This document shows, in pieces, positions 22,909-33,704 of a DNA stretch of 64,000 bases. The position numbers and the translations under genes were made by a program. A model generated the notes under the pieces. That model was not told where the DNA came from and searched no databases. It saw only the letters and a program-made list of their open reading frames with translations. Source of the stretch: Lunularia cruciata (taxonomy: Eukaryota > Streptophyta > Marchantiopsida > Lunulariales > Lunulariaceae); the NCBI GenBank assembly GCA_948567375.1, contig OX419758.1, forward strand, positions 10,545,001 to 10,609,000, written 5' to 3'. Each line of letters starts with the position of its first letter. The first letter of the stretch is position 1.

Positions 22909-23136
22909 GTCGTGGCGAAGGATTCTTGCAGATGTATGCACTCTATGCTCTGCGAGACTGAATTGCGTTGGGGAATTGAATCGATTGGCACCTGTCTCAC
23001 AAGTTCAATCGAATAAATAGTGATCGTGGCGAAGGAGTCCTGTAGTTGTATGCACTCTATTGTCTGCGAGACTGAATCGCGTTGAAGGTTTGAATCGATT
23101 GGCATCTGTTTCACAAGTTCAATCGAACAAAGAGTG
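22909..23136. repeat. Two-copy tandem repeat, unit 114 bp, upstream of the kinase
   Basis: Units at 22909-23022 and 23023-23136 share 'cgtggcgaagga', 'tgtatgcactctat', 'tctgcgagactgaat', 'gaatcgattggca' and 'cacaagttcaatcga'. They differ at a limited number of positions. The second copy ends about 135 bp before the kinase start codon, so the repeat falls in its promoter or 5' leader. Confidence 0.9.
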
Positions 23137-23270
23137 CACTTCTAGTTCTTCTGGTGCTTCTGGTAGCAACATTAGTTCGCGATTGTAGGAGAAATTCCTC
23201 CCCATTTCTGGCAGAAACCTTTGGATTCTGACATCGCAGAATTATCAAGGACTTACAGATCCCACAACTC

Positions 23271-25007
23271 ATGAACTGTTACTCTGTGTCGCAAAATTCA
23301 GCACAGTTTTGTAGACCGACTGACCAATTTCTAGACCATGGTAGGAGGAATGCTGGCATTATTGGACAGGACATTTACACATGCATTCTGAAGTTTGGAT
23401 GGGAAACTCAATTCAGGTACAATGCTTTTGGAAACAGAAGATCCGAAGTGGGTTTTAGAAAGAATGGACCCCTGGTTGTTAGATCCCAGACTAAGAATGA
23501 GGAGAATGTGGCTGAGGGATCGTGGTCATCTTTGGGAGTGTTTCATAAAACTGGAGACATTATCGCCGAGAAGTACAAAATTGTAGGTGTTCTCGGCCAA
23601 GGCGGTGTCTGCACAACTTATGAGGCTGAAATTGAAGATGGGAGTACTGTAGCATTGAAAGCAATTTCCCTCAAATTCATGAAAGGATGGAAAGATTTGG
23701 AGCTGTTTGAAAGGGAAGCTAGGGTTTTGAAATCCCTGAGACATCCGGGCATTCCGGAGTATATAGATTACTTTGAGGTTGACAGTGAATCAGATAGAGC
23801 ATTTTATATTGCTCAAAAGGTGGCAAAAGGTAGGGCATTGGCAGACGTTGTGAAGAATGGAGTCCGCATTACCGAAGGGGATGTTGTTAAAATTGCAGTT
23901 GAGGTTTTGGAGGTGTTGAAGTATTTGGGGAATTTAAGACCTCCGGTTTTCCACAGGGATATCAAACCCGAGAATGTGATTATGGATGAGGAGACAGGGC
24001 AGGTGAAAGTGGTGGATTTTGGAGCAGTGCAGGATGCTGCTTCAGTGAGTTTGATTGGTAGCACAGTTGTTGGGACGTATGGTTATATGGCTCCAGAGCA
24101 GTTTCAGAACAAGGCAACTTTGCAAACTGATCTTTATGGGCTTGGAGGTACATTGCTTTATCTTCTCTCAGGTCGTTCACCGTCATCTTTCCCTCAGGCA
24201 AGGCTGAAGGTGGATTTCAGTGGAGTTACGATGAGTCCTAGGCTTTGTTCTGTCATTGACAAACTTCTGGAGCCTGCTCCTGAGGACCGATTCCAGTCAG
24301 CTGAGGAGGTAATTTATGCTTTGAAATATCTCAAAGAACCTCTTCCTGGGCTGAGTTCAGACTCATCTACTGGTGCTGAGAAGCAGCGCATTCAAAGGAT
24401 ACCACAACCAGCAGGGACAAAGGTGGAATTACAGCGGACAGCAGATACTCTGCAGATTGTCGTTCCCCCGGTTGGTCTTACTGCAGAAACTGTTGGAACA
24501 GGTACTTTCACCCTGGCTTGGAATGCCTTCATAATCTTCTGGACGACTACAGCCATTAGAGGGGGAGCTGGCGTGATGTCCTTGTTCTCAATTCCATTCT
24601 GGATTGTTGGTTTTGGCCTCGCCAAGAGTACATTGTCCAATCTTACCGTAAGTGTGGACCTCAATTTTGACCGTGAGAATTTTATTATCGAATGGCGAGT
24701 TGGAAGGTTCTGGAAGCATACGGTTTCTGGTCGTGTTGGAGATATCGACTCCGCGGAGATTATGGCGGAAGGGGAGTTGAATGGGAGGGCAATAACTGTG
24801 TGCAGGCTAAATGAAGGTGTCAACCGTCATCTGTTTGGATCAGGACTAGAACAAATTGAGAAGAGTTGGATCATCCAGGAAATTGGGGACTTCCTGAAGC
24901 TACCCCCTCCGGAACCGGGACCGCTCAGTCGGCAAATGGAAATGCCTAGAAACAGCATGGGAGGAAGAGTGTTTAGACGGAAAAGACGATCATGGAAAGA
25001 TCGCTGA
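23271..25007 (+). CDS. Serine/threonine protein kinase, probably plastid-targeted, with two C-terminal membrane segments
   Basis: A single uninterrupted frame of 578 residues. An N-terminal extension of about 90 residues, rich in S, N, R and G, fits a transit peptide. The kinase domain spans about residues 103-355. It has a glycine loop GQGG (109-112), lysine K130 in VALK, a helix-C glutamate at 147 or 149, HRDIKPEN (228-235), DFG (249-251) and APE (274-276), so all catalytic residues are present. Two hydrophobic stretches follow (about 413-429 and 435-451), then a basic tail of about 130 residues. The GQGGVCTTYEA loop and GTYGYMAPEQF segment recall cyanobacterial-type kinases kept in plastids of green plants. 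Substrate is unknown. The first ATG of the open frame was taken as start. Lack of introns could reflect retroposition or a naturally intronless family. Confidence 0.92.
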   Translation: MNCYSVSQNSAQFCRPTDQFLDHGRRNAGIIGQDIYTCILKFGWETQFRYNAFGNRRSEVGFRKNGPLVVRSQTKNEENVAEGSWSSLGVFHKTGDIIAEKYKIVGVLGQGGVCTTYEAEIEDGSTVALKAISLKFMKGWKDLELFEREARVLKSLRHPGIPEYIDYFEVDSESDRAFYIAQKVAKGRALADVVKNGVRITEGDVVKIAVEVLEVLKYLGNLRPPVFHRDIKPENVIMDEETGQVKVVDFGAVQDAASVSLIGSTVVGTYGYMAPEQFQNKATLQTDLYGLGGTLLYLLSGRSPSSFPQARLKVDFSGVTMSPRLCSVIDKLLEPAPEDRFQSAEEVIYALKYLKEPLPGLSSDSSTGAEKQRIQRIPQPAGTKVELQRTADTLQIVVPPVGLTAETVGTGTFTLAWNAFIIFWTTTAIRGGAGVMSLFSIPFWIVGFGLAKSTLSNLTVSVDLNFDRENFIIEWRVGRFWKHTVSGRVGDIDSAEIMAEGELNGRAITVCRLNEGVNRHLFGSGLEQIEKSWIIQEIGDFLKLPPPEPGPLSRQMEMPRNSMGGRVFRRKRRSWKDR

Positions 25008-26858
25008 GATACAATGCCTTCTTATCAGAACAGCGTTGTCAAACTATAGAATGTTGATAAGACGCAGGTCGGGAAACTCAAAATTTTCCTCCCGCCATGT
25101 TTATATGTTGCAGACTTACTAGCTAACCAGCTAACCCTGGGTCCACTTAAACTCGGTTGCAGATTTGTTGCTGCTCTGTACAGATTGTACTATGAACCGT
25201 CCGTGGGGGGTTCTCTGCCATTTGCCGGTACAAAGTAGGGCATAGGTTCTTGCAGAGTGTCTTCGTTTATTTCAAATGTAATCATTCATTCACTTGGCTT
25301 CGTTTGGACACTGAAATTGAAGTAAGCGGATTATGAAAATTTTCTCTCTGTTCCGAAGACTCTTGCTGTGGAGCTCATCAGACACTGGAAAACTTTGCAT
25401 GCCTTTAAAATTCTGAGGAGGGCATGCTCTAAATGGCCGCGGGAGTAGTCTGTAAAGAATTCATACAACTTTAGAATGAAACAAGTGGGGTTGCTTACAA
25501 GAGTGAAAGTGATTTATTCTACAGACAAGCAAACAGTCAGATCACCTCGGAATTTCCAGCACATATCTTATTCCAGTACATATCTTACTCAACTAAGAAG
25601 AAATTGGTATCACGGACCTGTGTGATATACTTACCCAAATACTGTCACATTTCACCTCCGAATTCCCAGCACATATCTTATTCGACTAAGAAGAAATTGG
25701 TATCACGGACCGTGTGATATACTTACCCGAATACTGTCACATTTCGGTCGCATTGAGAACCCCGGAGATCTGAACATCACTGAAACCCCCGGAGAACTCT
25801 CAAGATGGTCTTGGGTGAGTCACAATAGCTCCAAATTATCGGAGTCCAAGCGGCTCACTTCTTGTGACCTTGATCTGTGTTCAAAGAACGATACATCCCT
25901 TGCTCCGATGGTCCTAGCCCTGAACGGCAGAGTGTCAGCTGATAAACCATCCATCCCCGAAGCTGTCACTCTAGAACCCCAAACAGGCAAGTAGTAATCA
26001 TAGGTAATATACACAAGCATAAAGCCTCACGCTGAAATCGAGCTTTCAACAGAGTATTTCAGTAGGCACACCTGAAAGTTCAGATTCCTTCGATCTGCTT
26101 TCGTGATCTGCCTTAGCAATCTACAAGACAACCAGCCAATTCTTCTAAACATGCTATAAGATCTTAAAGCTCCGATTGATAGACTCGGGTATCCACTCGG
26201 TCAAGTATCGTGAAAGCCGAAACGAAAGAGATTGAACACTCCAACGCTGTACTCACTGATGCATTTAATGGGAACTGCAATGGTTTTCACGGCTTGGTAG
26301 CCACACAAGCTGCTGCCATCGCAATCACATAATTTTCCGTCATCAATATGACGATGTTCATATTACGAACTCTAGCCTCCACATAGTGCTATTTCTGCAA
26401 GTATCCTTAAAACTTCTGATTAAGAAAGATGTCTAGTCTTTCAAGATGTCAATGTATAAAGCCGTCTTTCTTTCGACTTGCACTGATACTCTTGCCCATC
26501 TGACAACTTCAAACCAAACTGAGATGTGACCGAAATTGTTGAGGATCAAGCTCCTCGGGTGAACAAGAAATGTTAGCATCGTTTTCATCTCTGTTTTGAA
26601 ATTTCTATATTTTGTGCGCATTCCCCTTGGAAAAAATAATGTATCGTGGGCACTACTGCCAGTCTTAAGTACAACGTTCCTCCTTATTGGACAATTCAAA
26701 CAGCAGGCACAAAAATAGTGCTCATTGGCATGCTCTTCTACTCACAAACCAAAGGTTCCTAACCACTGCCATCTTCGGAAATAGATATACATCAAAAGCT
26801 GTGAAGCGAGCAGCGAACTTCCCCACCATGAGGACAAGTCATGAGATTGAAGAGGTAC
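25008..26858. other. Kinase 3' flank and HIG1-gene 3' flank; no further gene seen
   Basis: Downstream of the kinase is non-coding sequence that holds one tandem duplication (listed separately). The part from about 26300 is probably the 3' untranslated region of the minus-strand HIG1 gene. Short open frames here resemble nothing. Confidence 0.4.
25543..25744. repeat. Imperfect tandem duplication, unit about 90-110 bp
   Basis: The unit 'cacctcggaatttccagcac' ... 'gtgatatacttaccc' ... 'atactgtcacattt' at 25543-25652 is repeated at 25653-25744. The second copy lacks about 18 bases in the middle. The middle of the first unit contains its own short repeat ('acatatcttattc' and 'acatatcttactc'). Confidence 0.88.
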
Positions 26859-27016
26859 TCATTGCTTCCCACTTGCGACAACTGTGCCCACCATGAGACC
26901 AACGGTGATTCCCTGCATCACCACTCGGGCACGCATAAACATCTGGCTTCGTTGGGACTTCCCTTGCTTGAAAGAATAAAGACCTCCCACCAGAATTGCA
27001 GCAGTTGCTAGTGCAC
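26859..27016 (-). CDS. HIG1-domain protein, last exon (5' exons unresolved)
   Basis: On the minus strand, after a good acceptor (tgatctttcag at 27017-27027), the frame reads ALATAAILVGGLYSFKQGKS, then QRSQMFMRARVVMQGITVGL and MVGTVVASGKQ, and stops with TGA at 26859-26861. This is the second half of a HIG1 (hypoxia-induced gene 1, RCF1/HIGD-like) domain: two membrane helices around a short loop with the R-A-R-V-x-x-Q-G signature. Such proteins sit in the inner mitochondrial membrane and assist complex IV and respiratory supercomplexes. The exon starts after one base of a split codon. A possible donor exists at 27105 (ACTTGGG/gtaag), another at 27259 (GGGGA/gtaaat), but I cannot prove the upstream exons. 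A pyrimidine-rich leader near 27550-27600 suggests transcription starts there. Confidence 0.75.
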
Positions 27017-28188
27017 CTGAAAGATCAGCAGCAAGACAAGGACTGTTAGAGCAGTGATGACCAATACACGTAAGTAGAGCATAACCCCTGGAATACCTAT
27101 CTTACCCCAAGTCTTGATACTTATCACATCAGGGTACGACCTTCATCAAGAATTAGTGTTCAATGCTAATGGAAACTTAATTCTCTCAAATATATTTCGA
27201 GGGGATTGAGAGGTTTATGCATTTGCAACCTCAATACGTGGTGAAATTGCCCAATTTACTCCCCAGCATTTGCAATTTCAGCTCCAGCTGACAGGCAATT
27301 CTGAGGAAAATTGGGTGACAATTCACCGCAGTGCTCAGCATTCCTAGGGGTAAACTGTGCATGCACTGGAAAGTTCTCAACAAGAAAACCCTAAGTTGTG
27401 ATAGTCCAGACATCCTAAGAGATGCTGCGAACGAGCTTATCGAACTTATGTGGTCAAGAGAGAGAGCTGAAAGTCGGGTGCGCAATCAACCGCCAGGTTC
27501 TGGTTGTCTTGGAGAATGGTGGAGAATTGCGACCCGGGACGGGACGAAGCAGATTGTTGTGAGGGAGGAGGGAGGAGAAAGGAGAGGAAGAGAGGAGCTT
27601 CACATGCTTTCCAGAAATAGATGTGAGTGTCTATTATCTTGGGACGATGAAATTGTTGAATCACGAGCAAGACTGCACTTGTTTCACTTCTAAATTATCA
27701 ATTCGGCAGGGTTAAGAGGCAACGATACAAATGAACTCCGATTACTTCCCACAAGTGAGACCTGTGCCCGCCCACCGAGACATATTGACTGGGAGATGTC
27801 TCTACAACTACATAGGAATGCTATCCAGAAGTGTCCGAAACCACTCAACTTTGTCTCGTTAAACCTCAGTTTTCTCAAAAAATAATCGTTTAACCAATGG
27901 GTGAATCTGCATTTCTGTAACTCGCGCTACTCAAGGATGAGCTGACAAGAAGCAATTCTAACAAAGCTACGTCGAAAGGTCCGCAGTATCTGAAACCTAC
28001 TGACAAAAAATGCTCAAAGCAATTCCATGTAATCATGCAGACAAGCGTGAAGATTCTAAAACCGCACCAATTGGTACGAGGGGGTTGCGATGGTCCTTTT
28101 TGCTCGCAAACATATCCTCGCCCTCCGTGAGCCCCAAATCTGCAGCGGTCCCCATAATTCAACCTGCAATTAAAACGCCCTCCACAAA

Positions 28189-28191
<3 letters not shown>
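27017..28191. other. HIG1-gene 5' part and shared divergent promoter region
   Basis: This region should hold the missing HIG1 exons and its leader (to about 27600), then the spacer between two divergent genes. The minus strand at 27600-27540 is strongly pyrimidine-rich, typical of plant leaders. A segment at 27490-27531 is duplicated in inverted orientation at 28284-28321. No other coding exon is convincing. Confidence 0.4.
27490..27531 (-). repeat. Inverted duplicated leader segment, HIG1 side
   Basis: The minus strand reads CACCATTCTCCAAGACAACC followed by AGAACCTGGCGG. The plus strand at 28284-28321 reads CACCATTCTCCAAAACAACC followed by AGAGAACCTGGCGG. Weaker similarity extends on both sides (pyrimidine-rich tract, 'tttccctc' and 'ccgactttc' blocks) over about 110 bp. 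Confidence 0.8.

Positions 28192-28250
<59 letters not shown>
28192..28250. repeat. (CT)n microsatellite
   Basis: About 59 bases of perfect CT dinucleotide repeat, about 29 units. It lies on the pyrimidine strand of the likely LHC-like gene leader, a common place for CT tracts in plant genes. On the minus strand it produces a meaningless RE-repeat open frame. Confidence 0.97.
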
Positions 28251-28253
<3 letters not shown>

Positions 28254-28283
28254 GATTTGCTTTTTTCCCTCCCAGCGCTCAAA

Positions 28284-28321
28284 TCTTCACCATTCTCCAA
28301 AACAACCAGAGAACCTGGCGG
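28284..28321 (+). repeat. Inverted duplicated leader segment, LHC-like side
   Basis: This is the counterpart of 27490-27531 in opposite orientation. The two lie about 750 bp apart and point outward along the two divergent transcription units. A good donor-like sequence, CAAC/gtatgtg, at about 28380 suggests that a 5'-leader intron may follow on the plus strand before the start codon at 28921. Confidence 0.75.
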
Positions 28322-28920
28322 CTAATTCCACATCCGACTTTCCACAACAATCACCACTGTTGTCCGTCTTTCCTGTCAACGTATGTGAAATAATCAGTCA
28401 GATCGGAAAAACGATTCAGAGGAATGAGACATTCTATGAGGGAATTACAACAGAAGACTATCTCTGTGGGACCTGGGGAGGAGATCCATTTACTACTGAA
28501 CTAGTCTATAGACTTGGGGACCGTTTAGGTCTCAAGAAGGGAAGAAGAAGAATCCTTCACCTCCACAGTGAAACTAGCGCACTCGTACAGCCACGTCTAT
28601 TTTGGACTCCGCCACGCAGGACAAATGTGTGCTTTCCGAGCTGCCTCGATGGCAGCAGCGCCAGGACGTGCGCGGCTCGCAGCCTGAAGATCTTCCACCT
28701 CGGCCAGTGTGGAAAATCTTCGTGGTTCACTCAATAGTTCCATGAGGTGTCTGCTTTGGCTTGGCTAAGCTTGGATATCCAGACTCCAGAAAGGAAAGGG
28801 AGATCACAGAATACGGACGGGAAGAAGTTTGGGACTGTGACGTTGAAGAGTGTGCCAGATTTGTGCCAAGAAAAGGAAAACAATTTGAGGGAACAGTGGA
28901 AGGAAAATAAGGTGCGAACA

Positions 28921-30816
28921 ATGGAGGCCGTTCTCTGTAGAGCTTCTAGCTTGGCAGGGCCCAGTTGTTTGATTAGTTCTACCGGGTGTTCTTCCCATGC
29001 TTCTCCATCGAGAAACTTCGGAGATGTCCACGCATTGCCTGCTTCTTCTGCCTCGTCTTCATGTGAGCTAACACACATTGCTGTGTGATTTTGGTGAATT
29101 TGGATGTGAAGACTTTGCGCGAGATGGTTTCTGAATTTGCTTGCAGCAAAAACTGAATCCCGACAAATTGTGGAAATGCCGGACAATCTTTGGAATTCGA
29201 CCAAGTTTTATGTCTCATTTTGGCGGGATTGGCAGTACCGTGATTCTCAGCAACTCCTGAGGTTTAAGCATTTGGAGTTTGCTTATTTAGACGCAAATTG
29301 TGGAATTTGTTGGTTCGAACTTATACTCTTTGACGATGACGTAGATGGGAGCTATTCGAGCTTTGCAGAAGAGGGATTTGGAGTACAAGTGCCAAGACGA
29401 ATTCACAGGAACTCCTCCCGGACTTGGAAGGCCGTTGTTGATGTAGCTGTAAGTTTCTTTAACTTTGTGGAGAAATTCTCTTGCTGCACTGGTGAATTCA
29501 ATTTTAGGAAATCGAGGTGTTCGATTCCAAAATACTCCTTACAGTTAACAAAATGTTTCTTTCGGGTAGTCACAGACAGACCGATCCTACAATTGACCGC
29601 CATTTTCCTCTAAGAATTACCTCGCAACTGAGAACATTGACAATGTACGTGTCATGTTGAATCTCAACGATAAACTGTTCAAAGACGCCAAGCCACTGCA
29701 TCCTAATTTGCGAAGATAGAATTAAGGTGAATATTGACTATATGAAGGCACTCAATTGTCTTCTTAATTGGCTTCCACAGTCTATAGATCTTGGTGACAT
29801 CCAAACATTTTCAGCTTGATCAACCCGAAAGTCCTGATTTCAACAGAGAAATTCTGGACCAAAGTCCGTGTTTCGTTGCGGAGGTGGTTACTCAATTCAC
29901 GCTTCTCAAAACGTGAAACTGAGCAGCTTGAAATTTGAAATTGTACGCGGCGCTTGTCATCTCTGACTTTAAGTGGTGAACTCATTGTTTATGGAAGCTT
30001 TGGAATGTGCAGGGGCAAACTCCTGCACCAAAACGAGTGCGAAAGGTTAAAGAAACTAAGGCGATAGTTATGGTAGACCCAGTGGAAGCTAAGAGGCTAG
30101 CTGCCGTGGAAATGGAAGCTGTCAAAGCTCGACGAAAATTAAAGGTATTTGTATCTCCTGCTTTCCCTCTTTATTCGCTGACTTTGGGTGTTAGTACCGA
30201 CGTCAGAGACTGAAGAAAGTATGAGTGCCACACGCTGGGGGTTCTGCATCCTTTTATGTATCAATACTGTAGCACGTGGACCCATATGGGCCGAGGTTCC
30301 AGGACCGAGAGACTCATCAGAGGAAAAATCATCTCTAGCATGACCATAGCATGTAACTCATCACAAGGTACTTGGCTTGTCCAGAGAGCGCGCGAGATTG
30401 AAGCCATCAACGGGGGATTCGCTGTTCTAGGGTTAACTGCAGGACTAATTATTGAAGCGCAGACAGGGAAAGGCATTCTTTTGCAGGTTCGTCGATTTCA
30501 ACTCTCTTTTTTGCTCGCATTTGATTTGCCAAGCTGTTCTGCAGTAGCTTTCAGCTGAGTCGGAGGTCATATAGATGTTAAATGCTCTACTTACACTCTT
30601 GTTTATAGTCTCGATGCCTACATTGCTTCTCTGGTGGTCACGTTTGAAGGTTGTTGTCGTAATGGTTGACAGATCGCAGGTTACCTCGACTCTCTCGCCG
30701 ACTCCTTGACACAAGCTACAATGCAAGTAACTCCATCCCAGGACTTCGTACAGCGAGTTGGTGAACAATTAAGTTCATCACAGGAGTATCTGCAGAACAT
30801 TGTGAATCAACAGTGA
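28921..30816 (+). CDS. LHC-like one-helix (chlorophyll-binding-fold) plastid protein, five exons
   Basis: Exons are 28921-29062, 29147-29448, 30013-30144, 30385-30486 and 30673-30816. All junctions are GT-AG and the phases agree (1, 0, 0, 0), giving 273 residues. The first exon is S/A-rich like a transit peptide. Exon 3 is basic and helical (PKRVRKVKETKA, KRLAAVEMEAVKARRKLK). Exon 4 holds AREIEAINGGFAVLGLTAGL, then IIEAQTGKGILLQ. This matches the membrane helix of LHC-superfamily proteins (E..NG..A..G), including the glutamate and asparagine that bind chlorophyll. The C-terminus is polar (SQDFVQRVGEQL). One-helix members act in photoprotection or pigment handling at the thylakoid. Exon 2 is long and oddly aromatic, so it may hide an unrecognised intron. 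The gene is divergent from the HIG1 gene. Confidence 0.72.
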
Positions 30817-32086
30817 TTTCTGCAAGTGGTGGGAATAGAATCAGAATTTGAAATGCAGATAAGCGTCAAATATAGTCCATCAATTAGCCTGTGGAATACC
30901 CTGTACTCATGATGCGCCCTGCAAAGTTAAACCTGTTGGATGCACACCAACTAGACAAGTCTGGGGAGTCGATCCTGTAAATTCTCTCCCGTGTACCATG
31001 AGGTATCTAATACCTGGGGCCTACCATTATGGAAGTCATATCAATGTATTCCGAATCGCTGTTACACTTGAAAGAAGCCTTAAAGGGGCGAGCAAAAAAA
31101 TTAAACTCGTTGAATCTAAGCAAAGCGTAGCTGTTCTGACTGTTCATATTCATGACCAAATGCTAATAGAAATTGTGACAATGCGGAATATTCTGCTTCT
31201 ATTTATAGTTCAAGTTCATTCTGACGAAGAATCGTTCTTGATAACTGCAATTAGCCTACACTTAACCTTATGTGCAGTGGTCCTCAGTGCCATGACAGGT
31301 TACTCTGCCGGAAGCAAAATCTACACATACTTGGGACATGCTTCTCACTGAAGTAAATGAGAGTGCTGACGTCTTGAAGAAACGTGAAGTATTCAGAATC
31401 TGTCATAATGTCTTGAACTTCAGTGCGCCATACCCCTGAGACCGTTTCCTCAGTATCATCCTTGCAGCTGTGGCGCCAACAGACGCCGTGTGAAGAAGGT
31501 AACACATTTCAATTGCCGCCCTCAACGACTTTCAGCTGTCCGCGTTAACCTCCGTTAGCCTTGACCAATCTTCAGCTGTACATTACATGGCAAAACACAT
31601 CGTTGTACAGTGCATTGCTTACTAGGCATTTTTACTGTGTTCTGGTCTTGAGTCGGCTTCAGTGGCTAAATGGAAAACCCGACAGTTCCTTGTGGTGCTG
31701 CAAAAACTGGAATGAGACTCACAACCATGTCCTGAAGTAATGGCACGTAAAGAACTTGATGATCTTTTGGAGTTCGGCAACTCTAAACCTTCAGCAAATA
31801 TTATTACTCAAACACCCAACGACCTGATAAAACTTATGGCACATAACTCGGAACGCCATGGAACTTGACAAGAATGACTGACGCTCCAATTATACACTTT
31901 GACAGAAGTATATAGCAGCTCAAATCTCATATTTTTCGATACCTGTACTCCGGAAGTCACTTAGGCCGCAGGTCTTCGGCCACACTGTACATTTACGAGC
32001 TTCTCCACTCCCCTTCCGCTCTCTTCTCAGTTCAATCTGCCTGGGCACACAAATGGAACTTCGAACAACCCTCTTCTGGCTGGAAT
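30817..32086. other. Intergenic; no gene seen
   Basis: The open frame at 30998-31351 on the plus strand has no recognisable domain and no splice partners. The region probably contains the 3' ends of the convergent LHC-like and COQ4 genes. Confidence 0.4.
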
Positions 32087-33704
32087 TTATTTTCGGGGTA
32101 AGGGAGGGGCGGGTACAATTCCCCATTTGCTGCGAACTGCTTCCAGATCTTCAGTCAAATGCTTCTCGTAGTAGATACACATAAGATCGGAGCAAGATCT
32201 ACCGGCTTTGAATGCCCAAGGCGCATAATGGGTGAACAGGTAATTTCGTTGCTTAGGTTTCAGCTTCCATGACGCCCCTGCCACTGACAGAAAACACATG
32301 GGCAGCCCTGTTTGATGAAACTCCACCATTTTGAGGGCCAGTTCACCCATCACACTGGTCGGTAGATCGAACAACACATGCCAAAAATCATGAACCTCTC
32401 TTGCTCTGGTTGCAACATATGCCAGTTCTTCTGTCTCCATAAACCGGACGGGAGGCCTATCATCTGGTGAAAAATTCCTATCGCCCATAAACTTCGCGTA
32501 GGCTGCACCAAAAGTGTTGGCAGGCATATCCCAGGCTGGCCCCATGGCTGCTGAAGTTACACTCGGACGGTCCGCCAGGACTCGCTGCCGGGGAGAGAAA
32601 AGATAGCCAAAATCAGTTACAGCCCTAAATATGGACACGGGAGTCCCTACAAAATCTTCACTTTACTCGGTGTCAAACTATACAACCTCTATCCAAAAGC
32701 TTCTTTAAGTAAAACACAATTAGAACGGTCAACGTTACGAAGTGTTTTGGTTGACTTTCTGGGTGACAAGAACAGTGTTGCCAAAGGTGGAAAGACTTCA
32801 ATGCTAACAAGAGACTTCACAATAATTCACAGCAATGAACTAGACCAGGAGCTTCCGAATTTCAGTCCGTTCCGAGCTTGACACGGGAGAAGCTTACTAG
32901 ATTCCATTCAGGAATCTAATCACCCAACGTGTTCCAAAATGATGGTCCCATTGGCTTATGGCACTCCAGATGGCTCAATGATACTCTGTACTTGAGATCA
33001 TTGAGGAGCAAAAGTTTCATCCAATTGAAGTTAAGAAGCATCATAACGACGTAATGAGAAGTCCCTCTCCTATACTTTCATGGTAACCGATGTGTGGCCA
33101 CACCGTCTTCAGATCGTCCTTGTCAGCAAACTTAAGAATACATGCGATATCCACTATAGGAGAAAAACTTAACCCACAATTCTCGTGGAATGCTGTTCAA
33201 ATTCGGTGACTTCGGATTTAGTTCAGGTAAGTACTCAATGGTAACACTGATAAAGAGAAATTGCAAAAAAGATGACCTGTCTCGGTGACAATTAAAAGGA
33301 GAGAGAATGTTCGCTTTCAAAGAAACAGAGACCTGTCCTTCGGAACTTCTTTTCATTTGCTCCAAGATTTTGTGAAAAGCTGGGGCTCCTGTTGTTTCAC
33401 CCAGAGCTGCAACGAGGTCCGCTCTGGCAGGATTGATCAAAGCCCCAACAGCAGATCCTGCGGCCACAGCTGCCTGCTGCCACATATTCAACGGAACTCT
33501 AGGTCCTCGCCAAACTCTGCTTGCTTCCTCCTCCCATCCCTTTCCTGTAGAAGTGGATGGGAAATGCCCTGAAGATCCATTGTACTCGTGCCTCTGATCA
33601 GTACCCACAACAAAACCTCGCCTGGAAATTGGTCCAATCCGTGAAGACCTCTGAACTTGCAATTCACGAATTCCGATAGTGCAAACCCTCCGCATGTCCG
33701 CCAC
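32087..33704 (-). CDS. COQ4: Ubiquinone biosynthesis protein COQ4, mitochondrial, two exons
   Basis: Exon 1 is 33704-33333 and exon 2 is 32584-32087, joined in phase 0 (CAG/gtctct ... ccccggcag/CGA), giving 289 residues. The N-terminus is R-rich like a mitochondrial presequence. The COQ4 fold begins at [20 protein letters not shown], then [17 protein letters not shown]. Exon 2 carries [29 protein letters not shown] and the metal site HDFWH with the glutamate of VMGE 12 residues on. It ends [19 protein letters not shown] and a short PAPPLPRK tail. COQ4 is a zinc-binding component of the coenzyme Q complex at the inner mitochondrial membrane and is implicated in C1 decarboxylation and hydroxylation of the quinone ring. 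Length and motif order are normal. Confidence 0.95.

Noticed and set aside
24392..24823. Minus-strand frame of 143 codons
   Set aside because: It is a shadow of the kinase gene on the other strand and has no domain of its own.
27890..28300. Minus-strand frame with a long RE dipeptide run
   Set aside because: It is the translation of the (CT)n microsatellite on the opposite strand and has no other coding sign.
28360..28737. Plus-strand frame of 125 codons upstream of the LHC-like gene
   Set aside because: It has no recognisable domain and may lie in a leader intron. There is too little evidence to call it a gene.
28731..29204. Minus-strand frame of 157 codons
   Set aside because: It is antisense to exons 1-2 of the LHC-like gene, whose exon phases and splice sites agree. 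It matches no family I know.
30998..31351. Plus-strand frame of 117 codons between the LHC-like and COQ4 genes
   Set aside because: It has uneven composition, no splice partners and no known motif. It is probably a random open frame in 3' flanking DNA.
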